A stretch of DNA of 24,522 nucleotides, taken from positions 1-24,522 of the IMG/VR virus record IMGVR_UViG_3300010885_032301; one strand, given 5' to 3'. The translations under genes and the position numbers were made by a program. Positions 6,637-14,877 of the stretch are shown here, one piece after another. The notes beneath the pieces were generated by a model that saw nothing but the letters and a program-made list of their open reading frames with translations, was not told where the DNA came from and made no database searches. This DNA is from a virus. Every line of letters begins with the position of its first letter. The first letter of the stretch is position 1.

Positions 6637-9072
6637 TTATTGTTCTTGCATTTGTTGTTCCATTTCTGCTTCTTGTGGCTCTGCTTGTTCCTGTTCTGGA
6701 CTTTGTTGCCCCTCTTGTTCTGCTCCTTCTTCCTGTGGCTGTCCTTCTTCTTGTTGTTGCTGTTGTGCCATTTGCGCCGCCATTATATCTTCCGCGTTTA
6801 TGTTTTCAGAAAACAATGGCATTGCTATATTTTGTAAAATCTCTGCTTCTAATGGTTTTAGTTCGGTTGGTACAGCCATTCCTTTTTGATAAATACCAAA
6901 TAAGCCGGCAACCATTGATTTTTTTAATTCGTTTGTTGTTTCTGCATCGCTTATTCTTTTCTTTATTTCCAATTCCATTTCAAGCGACTTTCTTCTTTCT
7001 TGCTCCGCCATTTGTGCCGATTGCATTTGACCTTGTATTGTCATTTGCTGATTCTGCATAGCTTGAGCTTGAAGCGTTTCTTGCATTTTCTTCATAGACA
7101 TTCTGTAGTATTCCTCTGCAAGTTTTACATCTTCTTTTGCTATTCTTATTATTTTAAAAGTATCTAAAAACATTGCTAATTGCGGATTTGAAGCAAGCGC
7201 TTGATTCATTTTTTGGTCAAGCATCATTATCTCTTGTCCGGTAGGCAACAACTTTACGTCTGTATTAAATACTCTTGATTTAACATCGTCTGCTCCAACT
7301 ATATGTCTGTATGCTTGCGAGCCATACGTTACAGATGTATTCAATAAGCAAGATATTTTTCTTGCTGTTTGTTTCATACACTCCACATACGCATTGTACA
7401 TATAATCCGTAGCGTTTGCGGCTACCTGTTGTGCTGTATCTATATTGCCAGTTGTTACTCTTGGTTGTAAAGCTTGACTTGCCATATTTGGATCTTCTCC
7501 AAGTTCATCTTTTAGTACCGAATAATGAAATTGGTATAGCGATATTAAACCTTGCATTTGCGGTAAAAAACCAGAGTTCGCAAGTTCTGTTATCGGTACT
7601 GGTACTTGATTGCCTTCGTCATCTTTTCCTCTATAATAAAGCGTACCTGTTTGGTCATACAACTTCATTACATCTATTGTTTTGTTAGAATCGCCTAATC
7701 CGTAATCAATTGATTGAAGCGCATCCCAATTTATCAAAGCTCCAGTTGGTCTCATTTTAGCAACAAGTTGTTGCATTTTTAAACGAGCTAAAATCATTTG
7801 ATCTGCTGGCTCTTCTATTTTTTCAGGTACAGCAAGATTGGTTAGCGAGTAGTTTTGATACATATAAAAAGAATAAGAAAACTCTGCGTTTCCTGCTTCT
7901 TTTGGATCTTGCGGACGTATCATATTTCTTTTCAATCCCCATTCAAGCATTATTTGCTTTACTCTTACCATTACACCGCGATATATATTCCAATTTGTTT
8001 CGTCTATTACTTCTTCATTTTCCGCCTGTTTTTCGTCTCTTCCCTTTTTTAATATTGTACTTTTGTTCTTCTTGGTTGTTACTGCTGTGTATGAATTAGT
8101 GTCTACTGTTTTTATTTCAAAATCAAGAACATCTACGTTCCATTCGTCATAAGGTCTAAATGCTGTTATATTCCAATTTACATCCCAACGCAATTTATCA
8201 TTGTATTGAAAATCTTTTGCGGTTGCAGATATGTCCCAAAGTTCTTGTTCGGTTAGTGTTCCGCCAAACTCTTTGCCATACTTTCTTCTAAGCTCACTTA
8301 TCTTCATTGACTTAACCTGGCCTCGCCAAGTTGTATCTCTCAAATCAGGATATTCACTATATGAATAAAGCGCATTTTCCGGCTTTACATAATCAACATG
8401 AATTACACCTTGTTCGTCCATCCAAGTATATGTTCCAACAAAACCAACTTCGGCGCTATCGTGTAGCATTTTCTCTTTAAGAACATCAAACCAACCGCCT
8501 GCTTGTAGTATATCATTACATGCAAGCTCGTATAATATTTCTTCTGGAAGTCTTTGGAATTGCTTAACCCACAAATTGAGATCGTCTCTAGTTTCAGGGA
8601 TTTCTCTATCAGGAGTTACCTTCATTCCGCTTTCCTGCTCAAGTTTAGCAAGATACTCTCTGTTTGTAATTAAATATTCAAGCTCTTTGTATTCTTGTAA
8701 CTTATCGTCTTGTGATAAATTATCTACTGCGGTTATTTGGATTTTCTCGTTTCTATTCATCCATCTGCCCACTAATCCAGAAATAATTCTATTTACAATT
8801 CTTATTGATTGCCAATTAATATTGGCATAGTTTACCTTTCCGTTAAAATCAAGTAAGTCCTGAAACTTACCCATATTTATTCTTCCGTTGGCAGAATTTC
8901 TATTTAATTTGTAGCGATTGTTTCTTGTCCAGTAATAAGAAGTAATTCCTCCACCTATAGTAGTATCAATATATTGAGCTATTTTTAAACCATATTCTTT
9001 TTGCGATTTATCCTTTATAGACAAATCGTTTAATTGAAAATCCTTTAATATCGTTGCAGATTTTTCCATCAT
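6637..9072 (-). CDS. Portal protein
   Basis: This 811-aa protein is the first large gene after the terminase. It would form the dodecameric ring through which DNA enters and leaves the head. The N-terminal third has RIVNRIISGLVGRWMNR, followed by a central domain (GGWFDVLKEKMLHDSAEVG) and a helical stem region. The C-terminal 200 residues are long charged helices rich in Gln, Glu and Met that end in an almost pure Gln/Glu tract. A length of about 800 and this layout fit crAss-like portals rather than the roughly 500-residue siphovirus type. Two ATGs in tandem (9072 and 9069) can serve as start. AGAAGG lies 7 bases before the first, one of the few Shine-Dalgarno-like sites here. A promoter lies just upstream. 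Confidence 0.8.
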   Translation of the reverse strand: MMEKSATILKDFQLNDLSIKDKSQKEYGLKIAQYIDTTIGGGITSYYWTRNNRYKLNRNSANGRINMGKFQDLLDFNGKVNYANINWQSIRIVNRIISGLVGRWMNRNEKIQITAVDNLSQDDKLQEYKELEYLITNREYLAKLEQESGMKVTPDREIPETRDDLNLWVKQFQRLPEEILYELACNDILQAGGWFDVLKEKMLHDSAEVGFVGTYTWMDEQGVIHVDYVKPENALYSYSEYPDLRDTTWRGQVKSMKISELRRKYGKEFGGTLTEQELWDISATAKDFQYNDKLRWDVNWNITAFRPYDEWNVDVLDFEIKTVDTNSYTAVTTKKNKSTILKKGRDEKQAENEEVIDETNWNIYRGVMVRVKQIMLEWGLKRNMIRPQDPKEAGNAEFSYSFYMYQNYSLTNLAVPEKIEEPADQMILARLKMQQLVAKMRPTGALINWDALQSIDYGLGDSNKTIDVMKLYDQTGTLYYRGKDDEGNQVPVPITELANSGFLPQMQGLISLYQFHYSVLKDELGEDPNMASQALQPRVTTGNIDTAQQVAANATDYMYNAYVECMKQTARKISCLLNTSVTYGSQAYRHIVGADDVKSRVFNTDVKLLPTGQEIMMLDQKMNQALASNPQLAMFLDTFKIIRIAKEDVKLAEEYYRMSMKKMQETLQAQAMQNQQMTIQGQMQSAQMAEQERRKSLEMELEIKKRISDAETTNELKKSMVAGLFGIYQKGMAVPTELKPLEAEILQNIAMPLFSENINAEDIMAAQMAQQQQQEEGQPQEEGAEQEGQQSPEQEQAEPQEAEMEQQMQEQ

Positions 9073-9090
9073 GGTAGACCTTCTTTATGC

Positions 9091-9098
9091 CAAATATA
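9091..9098 (-). promoter_or_regulatory. Leftward promoter -7 box before the portal gene
   Basis: In the leftward sense the 83-bp terminase-portal gap contains TATATTTG, a perfect match to the Bacteroidota -7 consensus TAnnTTTG. The box ends 18 bases before the portal ATG. A T-rich stretch replaces a clear TTG -33 element about 15-20 bases upstream. It could give extra transcription of the portal and capsid genes independently of the terminase. Confidence 0.5.
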
Positions 9099-9155
9099 TC
9101 ATTTTTTTATTGAAAAAATATTTTTTTAAATGGCTTTAATTTAAATATTTATTTT

Positions 9156-11213
9156 TTATGTCTGAAAAACCCGAATTAATGGTGTTGTTACCTTCCTTTC
9201 TGGTGGCTGCTGTTCCAAACTACTAACCAATGTAATCATTGCGCTTACTGTCTTATCCGATGGCGTTCTTTTGTATGGCTTGAATTTAAGCAAGTCTTCC
9301 AAAAGATCTTCGTAAGATATTTTTTCGCAATGGTGTTCGATGTATGTTATCATAGCATCGTTTTGTTTTGTCAATGCAAATGGTGTAGTAGGAAATCCGA
9401 AATGCCTATCCACATTTTGGTTTCTTAATTTTATTGGATCAATCGTATTTTTAGGAAACCTTCCAAGATAATTAACCCTTCCTCTGTTTTTAAAATAAGT
9501 ATAATAATCGTCCGAAACAAACTCAAAATAAACAGGGAAACTCATATACTCTGAACAAAGAAGTATTTGGTCATACATATCTTCTTTTTCGTTTGGTCTA
9601 CCATAAATATGCCCTCCAAAAAGCCCTGTATTTTCAGGGTCATTCATATCATACTTTATAAAAAACCAACCAGACAATTTTGATCCATATTCTTTTCCGC
9701 CCTGCGTGTTAGAATATCCATCCACCCCAATAACACCAACGTTTGCTCTTGTTGGCATCCTAACGTTGCCATTCATTTTGTATTTGTTATCTTGCCCTAC
9801 TGGTGGCAATACCAATACCTTCCAATACAATTCTGTTTTGTTTGGGTCTACGTCTCTCCATCTAACTCTTTGGGTTTCTAAGTCTCTGTAAAAATTTAAA
9901 TATCTAAATGTAGTAATTGGGTTGTGTCTTAAATAAGCAATTTGTGCATTGATGTTTTGAACATTAAAAATGCAATCATCACCATCATTACTAAATGCTT
10001 CTTCAATGGTTCTGGCTTCCTTTTTAATCCTTTTTGATAAAGACCTTGCATTGTGTTTTACTGATTCTCTATCTCCAAGAATTTCTTTTACGGTTTTTTT
10101 TACATCAGGAAATCCATATAAATCAAAATTCTTTGCTCTGTCAGCAGTCATAAAAAAACGATATAAACCACTTGCTGTTCTTCCGTTTTCTTGTTTGTTT
10201 AATTGGTCGCTATCGTCCCATAAACTTTTTGCCGCGTCTTGTATTCCATCTCTTTCTGTTTCTAATTTTTCTACTGTGCTACTATATAGCGCTTTACCAA
10301 TAATTCGCCCTTCATCATCAAGTAAGCAATAACGAATAACCTCATGTCTATCATAGATGTTTACCTCGGTTGTTTTTGCCCACTCATCCGAAAAATATCT
10401 GTGTAATTTCTGTCCATCATAAGCAATGGTATCGGCACTTTGAAAATCAATCATTGAGCCTAATTCATCCTTGTCAATATTATCTTCTGCCTTTTTACCT
10501 CTTACGTTTGTTTGTTGGAATCTAATCTCTGATTTTGGAGTAACACCCAAACTCATATCGTATTCAGGTCTAAAGAATCTTGGTAGTTTTTTAAATGGAG
10601 AAATAACCGCCTTGGCAAAAACTTTTTTTGCGTCTGCTCCGGTCTTTGATTGGATACCGCCATTGGTCATTCTTGTTCTTGGAATATAATCGTACAAAAA
10701 CATACCACCTCTGTACGTTTTACCAAATCTTCTTTTAGTAATCTCCAACATGCCCATACAATCAGCATCTTCCTCAACATACTTCAAAAAATAAAAATAC
10801 TCCAAATCTGGTTGCCTAAATCTAGGGTATCCAATATCAATTTGAAACCATTGCATATACATATAATGAGAGCCGGTGATGTACGTTGGTTTCCCATTGT
10901 TCATAAACCAAAAACCATTCAATCTTCTGTCCCACTCTTGTTGCTTATATCGCTCTAATTGGTCATCATAAAATGGTGGATCATCTTCCTTTTTTTTCTT
11001 ATCGTAAGCATCTTCTTTTTTAAGAACATCTTTATACCATCCAGGCAAAGGAGTCCTTTCCCAATATTGTTCTTCGGGTTTATTTGACCTTTTATAAATT
11101 TCTCGGCTTTCAAGTTTTCTTGTTGCTAAATTAAAAACATACCCTTCAGGGGGTATGTTACAAATTAATCCTTGAATATCTATTGATGTGCCGGTTTCTA
11201 TTTTATTAAACAT
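9156..11213 (-). CDS. Terminase large subunit
   Basis: This 685-aa packaging motor has an ATPase domain followed by a nuclease domain. The N-terminal NGKPTYITGSHYMYMQW segment is typical of large Bacteroidetes-phage terminases. A Walker A-like loop TKRRFGKT is at about 159-166. The Walker B acidic pair is in YFSDEW at about 273-278. The nuclease domain begins with strand GVIGVDGYS at about 493-501, whose Asp498 is the likely first metal ligand; SDDYYTYF and QNDAMITYIEHHCE follow. Its start overlaps the stop of the 114-aa gene by 8 bp, implying coupled translation. The length and motifs leave little doubt. Confidence 0.92.
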   Translation of the reverse strand: MFNKIETGTSIDIQGLICNIPPEGYVFNLATRKLESREIYKRSNKPEEQYWERTPLPGWYKDVLKKEDAYDKKKKEDDPPFYDDQLERYKQQEWDRRLNGFWFMNNGKPTYITGSHYMYMQWFQIDIGYPRFRQPDLEYFYFLKYVEEDADCMGMLEITKRRFGKTYRGGMFLYDYIPRTRMTNGGIQSKTGADAKKVFAKAVISPFKKLPRFFRPEYDMSLGVTPKSEIRFQQTNVRGKKAEDNIDKDELGSMIDFQSADTIAYDGQKLHRYFSDEWAKTTEVNIYDRHEVIRYCLLDDEGRIIGKALYSSTVEKLETERDGIQDAAKSLWDDSDQLNKQENGRTASGLYRFFMTADRAKNFDLYGFPDVKKTVKEILGDRESVKHNARSLSKRIKKEARTIEEAFSNDGDDCIFNVQNINAQIAYLRHNPITTFRYLNFYRDLETQRVRWRDVDPNKTELYWKVLVLPPVGQDNKYKMNGNVRMPTRANVGVIGVDGYSNTQGGKEYGSKLSGWFFIKYDMNDPENTGLFGGHIYGRPNEKEDMYDQILLCSEYMSFPVYFEFVSDDYYTYFKNRGRVNYLGRFPKNTIDPIKLRNQNVDRHFGFPTTPFALTKQNDAMITYIEHHCEKISYEDLLEDLLKFKPYKRTPSDKTVSAMITLVSSLEQQPPERKVTTPLIRVFQT

Positions 11214-11550
11214 CTTGCGATTTATTATCTCCTAATTGATTTGCTATGCTTTCCGGTGTTGTTATTAACTGTCTTTTCTTTACATCTTTTTCTTCATCGC
11301 CTGTAATTCCTATCGCCATTGCAAGTCCAGTTATAGCCGTAGTAATACTTGTTGCATCGTTCCAAATTATTTTCATTCTTTCAAAAGTTTTATCTTTTGC
11401 ATCAGATAAATCTAATGACCTCAAGCTTGTATTGTTTAAAATATCAGCCATCTCATTAGCCTTCCGATTTAAAGAATAATATAATTTAGCTGGGCCGTTT
11501 TGTTCATAAAGACCTAGTCTAATTTTAAAATCTTCTATATTTTCTGCCAT
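11206..11550 (-). CDS. Candidate terminase small subunit
   Basis: This 114-aa helical protein contains IEDFKIRLGLYEQNGPAKLYY and TFERMKIIWNDATSITTAI, and ends in a polar tail. It sits directly upstream of the large terminase with an 8-bp overlap, the usual place for the DNA-recognising small subunit. No helix-turn-helix can be picked out with confidence. Similar short proteins precede terminases in other Bacteroidetes phages as I recall. The assignment is by position and size. Confidence 0.4.
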   Translation of the reverse strand: MAENIEDFKIRLGLYEQNGPAKLYYSLNRKANEMADILNNTSLRSLDLSDAKDKTFERMKIIWNDATSITTAITGLAMAIGITGDEEKDVKKRQLITTPESIANQLGDNKSQDV

Positions 11551-11551
11551 A

Positions 11552-12073
11552 CTAATTTAATTGAGAATCTATAATTTTATCCCATTTTTCTTGTTCAACT
11601 TTATTAATAGAATTATTTGTTTCTAAATCATATTTATCTTGAAAAGAATTCCATTCTGATAAAATTTGATTATAAATAAACAAAGCCGTATTCCCATTTA
11701 AATTTGGTTCTTCTTTTAATCTATTAATAAATTTACAAGTGTAAATGTATGTTATATCAAAATGCCTTTGTTCGTGATTTAATATATAATCTGTATTGCT
11801 ATTCCCATTATAATATGACTCGTTTTTATCTAACACACATAATACTGATACTTCGTAGGCTTTATTAATTTTTGAAATTGTATATGTTATTGCTGTAGTA
11901 GAAAGAGCCGCAGACATTTTTTTATTATTTATTTTTTTAAAATCTGTCCACTTTAATTTTATGTTTGGGTTATATGCTATTTCATAACTTTCTTTTATTA
12001 AATTGTCATATTTTATTTTGTTATTACTATTGAAAGTAAAAGAAAATAAAGAAATTAAAATTAAGTATTTCAT
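11552..12073 (-). CDS. Secreted HExxH protein, DUF922-like putative metallopeptidase
   Basis: This 173-aa protein starts with a short signal peptide (MKYLILISLFSFTF) and should be exported. The mature part has LKWTDFK at about 40-46, AALSTTAITY at about 55-64 and LNHEQRHFDITYIY at about 98-111. The HEQRH at 100-104 is the zincin HExxH motif, and HEQ.HFD is the signature of the Bacteroidota DUF922 family as I remember it. It may act on envelope proteins outside the cytoplasm during infection or lysis, or be an accessory host-fitness gene. The gene is flanked by the transglycosylase-like gene and the terminase genes. It has its own AT-rich leader with TAAAAATTAAA, and it is more AT-rich than the terminase, which suggests separate acquisition. 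Confidence 0.6.
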   Translation of the reverse strand: MKYLILISLFSFTFNSNNKIKYDNLIKESYEIAYNPNIKLKWTDFKKINNKKMSAALSTTAITYTISKINKAYEVSVLCVLDKNESYYNGNSNTDYILNHEQRHFDITYIYTCKFINRLKEEPNLNGNTALFIYNQILSEWNSFQDKYDLETNNSINKVEQEKWDKIIDSQLN

Positions 12074-12144
12074 ATTTTTAATTTTTAGAAGTTAAAAATA
12101 CAAAACACTTTTGTTTTAAAAGTTTTCTTTTATGCAATTAACAT

Positions 12145-13017
12145 TTAATTATAAAAACTATTAGCTGTTTGCCTTAATTTCATTCTTCTTGATACATTTT
12201 TATGAACTGCTTTTAATCTAGTTTCTCCATTATCAATAAATCTTTTCTTATCTACAGCATTTTTATATTCATCAAGCATTTTTCTTCCATTGCCAAATCC
12301 ACTATTATATGAAGCCATTACAAAATAATCTTTAGCATCTTCATCTAATTCTATTCCCATTTTTTTTGCATAATTTAAAACATTATCTTCTTCATATTTT
12401 AGCATTGCAGCTTTTGCAATTAAAGCGTCTTTATTAGTTTTAAAAGCAGCGGTTTTTACATCTTGTCCTAATTCATTAACTATATCAAATGTTCTAAATT
12501 TAGATTCAAAACCTACAGGTAAATATTTTTTCAAATCGTTATACTTATTGCCAAATGTATCTAACCCATAACTTGAATATCCATCAATTGGATAAGCTGC
12601 CCAACTTTTATCTTTTTCCCATAAATCATACCAATTTTCTGTTCTTTGTTCTGGATCTTCATTTGGTTTTGCTGCTGCTAATTTATTCATTCCTTCTATC
12701 CAAGCTGATGAATATAACAATGATGGTTTTATTCCTGTAAATACTGTTGCTTCTTTAATTAATCTAGAAAGTGGTTTATTTCCATCATAATACATTAGAG
12801 CATTACCATATTTTTTCATTTCGGAAACAAAATCATATTCTGGTGGTGCTTTTTTCTTTTTGCCTTTATCAAATGCTTCAAGTATAGCCCCTGGCATTGA
12901 TACATTAGAAGTATTGTTTTGATTAGAGGCAGTAGTTTCCGAATAAGTATTATCTGTTGGTATATTAATATCTTCCTGTAAAGGTTGATTATCAATAGGT
13001 ACTTTTAATTTTATCAT
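12145..13017 (-). CDS. Lytic transglycosylase-like peptidoglycan hydrolase (virion-associated or lysin)
   Basis: In this 290-aa protein residues 1-60 are polar and disordered (TYSETT at about 24-29). A lysozyme-like domain follows. SAWIEGM at about 104-110 offers Glu108 as catalytic acid. GYSSYGLDTFGN at about 146-157 resembles the S.GL(M/F)Q segment. MASYNSGFGNGR at about 234-245 resembles the A.YN.G.G motif of SLT-type transglycosylases. No signal peptide is seen. The position next to the Thr-rich protein and upstream of the packaging genes fits either an ejected virion enzyme or an endolysin. The fold call is by motif order and was not tested by alignment. Confidence 0.6.
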   Translation of the reverse strand: MIKLKVPIDNQPLQEDINIPTDNTYSETTASNQNNTSNVSMPGAILEAFDKGKKKKAPPEYDFVSEMKKYGNALMYYDGNKPLSRLIKEATVFTGIKPSLLYSSAWIEGMNKLAAAKPNEDPEQRTENWYDLWEKDKSWAAYPIDGYSSYGLDTFGNKYNDLKKYLPVGFESKFRTFDIVNELGQDVKTAAFKTNKDALIAKAAMLKYEEDNVLNYAKKMGIELDEDAKDYFVMASYNSGFGNGRKMLDEYKNAVDKKRFIDNGETRLKAVHKNVSRRMKLRQTANSFYN

Positions 13018-13046
13018 TATTTAATTAAAATTATTTAATTAATAAT

Positions 13047-13793
13047 TTATTTAGTTTTAGTAACCTTTATTTTGTCTGAATTAGTCTTGCCTTTTACTTG
13101 TTCTATTACGTTACCTATATCGCTTTCATCTTGCATTGTATTTGTAACTTTTTGCCCTCGCGCAATTTTATGTGTAGCATCGTATTCTTTTTTTAGGTTT
13201 GTATACATACCTGCTATTTGTTGAATTGCGTCAGAATCGTATGTTCTGCCTCCACCTATATTTTGTTTAGCAAAATATTCTAAATATTGTGGCTCATTAA
13301 ATATAGATTTTTCTCCTAAAATAGCTTTTCTTGCACCGGGGTTTTCAAAAATTGATCTTATTGTTGTTTGTGCGTTTTCTGGAGGCACTCCATCTTGATT
13401 TAGTCTATCTAAAATTTTACTTACTGATGAATTGAAATTTACATTTAAATTTCTTGAATTTTTATCAGGAGTATTATAATCTGTATGTATAAAATCGTTT
13501 GTATTGTATGTTTTCAATCGGCTTCCCAAAGCTGTACCTAAACTGCTTGCTGCTGCATCTGCATTGTTTTTGTTTTTATCAGCCCACAAATGACTTAATC
13601 TAGGTATTTTAGTTTCCGAAGTTTCGGTTGTTGTTGTTGTTGTTTGTGTTGGTGCTGCTGTTGTTCTTGTTACCATCGGAGTAGTTTCAGAGTATGTTTC
13701 CGTTGTAGCTGTTGGCGTTGAGCTTGTTACCGTTGGCGTTGCGGTTGCTTTTTGATTTTTTATCGTTTTGTTTGCCTTGTTTATTTCTCCCAT
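13047..13793 (-). CDS. Thr-rich unknown protein, probable internal virion or cargo protein, 248 aa
   Basis: Residues about 14-62 are a low-complexity Thr/Pro/Ala/Ser tract encoded by GTT/TGT-type triplet repeats on the plus strand (around 13626-13760). The rest is polar and helical, with SKILDRLNQDGVPPENAQTTI, NPGARKAILGEKSIF and a Lys-rich C-terminus. The element TYSETT within the Thr tract also occurs in the disordered N-terminus of the neighbouring transglycosylase-like protein. No enzyme motif is seen. Position suggests a co-packaged internal protein, but this is inference. Confidence 0.55.
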   Translation of the reverse strand: MGEINKANKTIKNQKATATPTVTSSTPTATTETYSETTPMVTRTTAAPTQTTTTTTETSETKIPRLSHLWADKNKNNADAAASSLGTALGSRLKTYNTNDFIHTDYNTPDKNSRNLNVNFNSSVSKILDRLNQDGVPPENAQTTIRSIFENPGARKAILGEKSIFNEPQYLEYFAKQNIGGGRTYDSDAIQQIAGMYTNLKKEYDATHKIARGQKVTNTMQDESDIGNVIEQVKGKTNSDKIKVTKTK

Positions 13794-13803
13794 TTTTTAT
13801 GTT

Positions 13804-14610
13804 TTAAGGTGTAAAAATAATACTTTTTGCATCATTTGATGAAATACCTACTAATAAATCTCCTTTTTTTACCATTGCTGTAAGACCGGTATCTATTCCA
13901 ACTATCTCTTCTCTCTCGTTGTTTTCGTTTTCAAAATGTCGGCATCTAATAACCCTTTCCTCAATTCCATTGCTACCCATAAAAATTATTTCATAATCAC
14001 AAGCCTTCAATGTGTGAACTACCTTTCCTTTTAAATTTCCAGATGTAATATACAAAACATTTGGAATTAATTTATGTTCTACTCCGACCAACACACCTTT
14101 GTACTCTTCAAAAACTCTTAGTGCGGTTGCAAAGTTTTTTAATGGAATCCACTCGTTATTTTCGTTTTTCCAAATATAACATTGTTCTTTTGGTATTGAA
14201 TAATATTTTACATCTGTAATGTTTTGATTAAAATCAAATATTTTATTTGAATCAATAATAGCGTTTGGGTGTATTAATATTTCAGCTCCAATTGTAATTC
14301 CTTCGCCACTTATAACATAGGCGTTTACTGGTTCTGTCTCTCTTCTGTTTAAATTATTGAATTGCCTAGCAATGTGTATTTTAGAGCCATTGCTAAAAGT
14401 GTGAGAATTTTTTGCTTCGGTATCTATTGAAATAATAACACGTCCGTTAGTGTGTTTTAATTCTACTTTTTCTTTTAATTTTTCAACACTAATTTCCCTT
14501 ATTTTATTTGCATGTTGATTTATCTTTCGTTGCTTTCTTCTCTCTATTTGAGATATTTCAGAAGCAGTTAAAGGAGCGGTTTCAATTAAATCAAAATACT
14601 TTTTATTCAT
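13804..14610 (-). CDS. Possible GroES-like co-chaperonin, 268 aa
   Basis: Residues 1-45 are a charged helix. Residues about 50-125 are beta-rich and read GRVIISIDTEAKNSHTFSN, EPVNAYVISGEG and GAEILIHPNA. That run resembles the GroES core: an outer strand, a mobile loop, a 'G.V..VG.G' strand and a 'G..V.F.....' strand. A second beta-rich half (about 170-268) has GVLVGVEHK and MVKKGDLLVGI, so the protein may hold two such domains. Phages such as T4 (gp31) encode co-chaperonins to fold their capsid protein. The placement upstream of the virion module agrees, but the call rests on pattern only. It overlaps the preceding 69-aa gene by 8 bp. Confidence 0.35.
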   Translation of the reverse strand: MNKKYFDLIETAPLTASEISQIERRKQRKINQHANKIREISVEKLKEKVELKHTNGRVIISIDTEAKNSHTFSNGSKIHIARQFNNLNRRETEPVNAYVISGEGITIGAEILIHPNAIIDSNKIFDFNQNITDVKYYSIPKEQCYIWKNENNEWIPLKNFATALRVFEEYKGVLVGVEHKLIPNVLYITSGNLKGKVVHTLKACDYEIIFMGSNGIEERVIRCRHFENENNEREEIVGIDTGLTAMVKKGDLLVGISSNDAKSIIFTP

Positions 14611-14812
14611 GTTTACCTTTTTTTATTCCGTATGTTTCGTTATGCCATATTTTAATTTGATCTGTAGTGAAGTGTCTTACTTGTCCGGTTTCAGTCAATA
14701 TACAAGTAACTTCATCATTTTCTAGAAACCCATTTGATTTTACATACCAAATATAAGCATTTCCTAATGGCGTTACGCAAGATATGGGATTTTTTAATTC
14801 AAAGATGTTCAT
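14603..14812 (-). CDS. Unknown small protein, 69 aa, first gene of the virion block
   Basis: It begins MNIFELKNPISCVTPLGNAYIWYV and is mainly beta-like, suggesting a small barrel. It ends in a basic tail (KKGKHE) and has two Cys. It overlaps the 268-aa gene by 8 bp and should be co-expressed with it. It starts opposite the rightward 81-aa gene, so the 65-bp gap between them must carry promoters in both directions. Function unknown. Confidence 0.6.
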   Translation of the reverse strand: MNIFELKNPISCVTPLGNAYIWYVKSNGFLENDEVTCILTETGQVRHFTTDQIKIWHNETYGIKKGKHE

Positions 14813-14877
14813 TTTTATTTAAAATTACATTATTTTTACTCCGTTAATTTATTTTTAGCTAAAAAAAACAAACAAAA

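Noticed and set aside
6376-7061. Long rightward frames opposite the portal gene, giving Leu/Phe-rich hydrophobic proteins
   Set aside because: They are antisense products of the Gln/Glu/Lys-rich portal tail (CAA, GAA and AAA codons read in reverse give Leu, Phe and Ser). No leader or operon context supports them.
12100-12114. ACAAAA-CAC-TTTTGT hairpin followed by TATTTTTA before the HExxH gene
   Set aside because: The stem is 6 bp with a single GC pair, too weak for an intrinsic terminator. A promoter reading lacks a good -33 element.
13016-13042. 13-bp direct repeat ATTATTTAATTAA at a 14-bp period around the transglycosylase start
   Set aside because: It is very low-complexity AT sequence in a gene leader and includes the start codon. 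Chance slippage is enough to explain it.
13626-13760. GTT/TGT triplet repeats as a possible CRISPR or regulatory array
   Set aside because: They are codons of the Thr-rich tract of the 248-aa protein, with no spacers or regular units.
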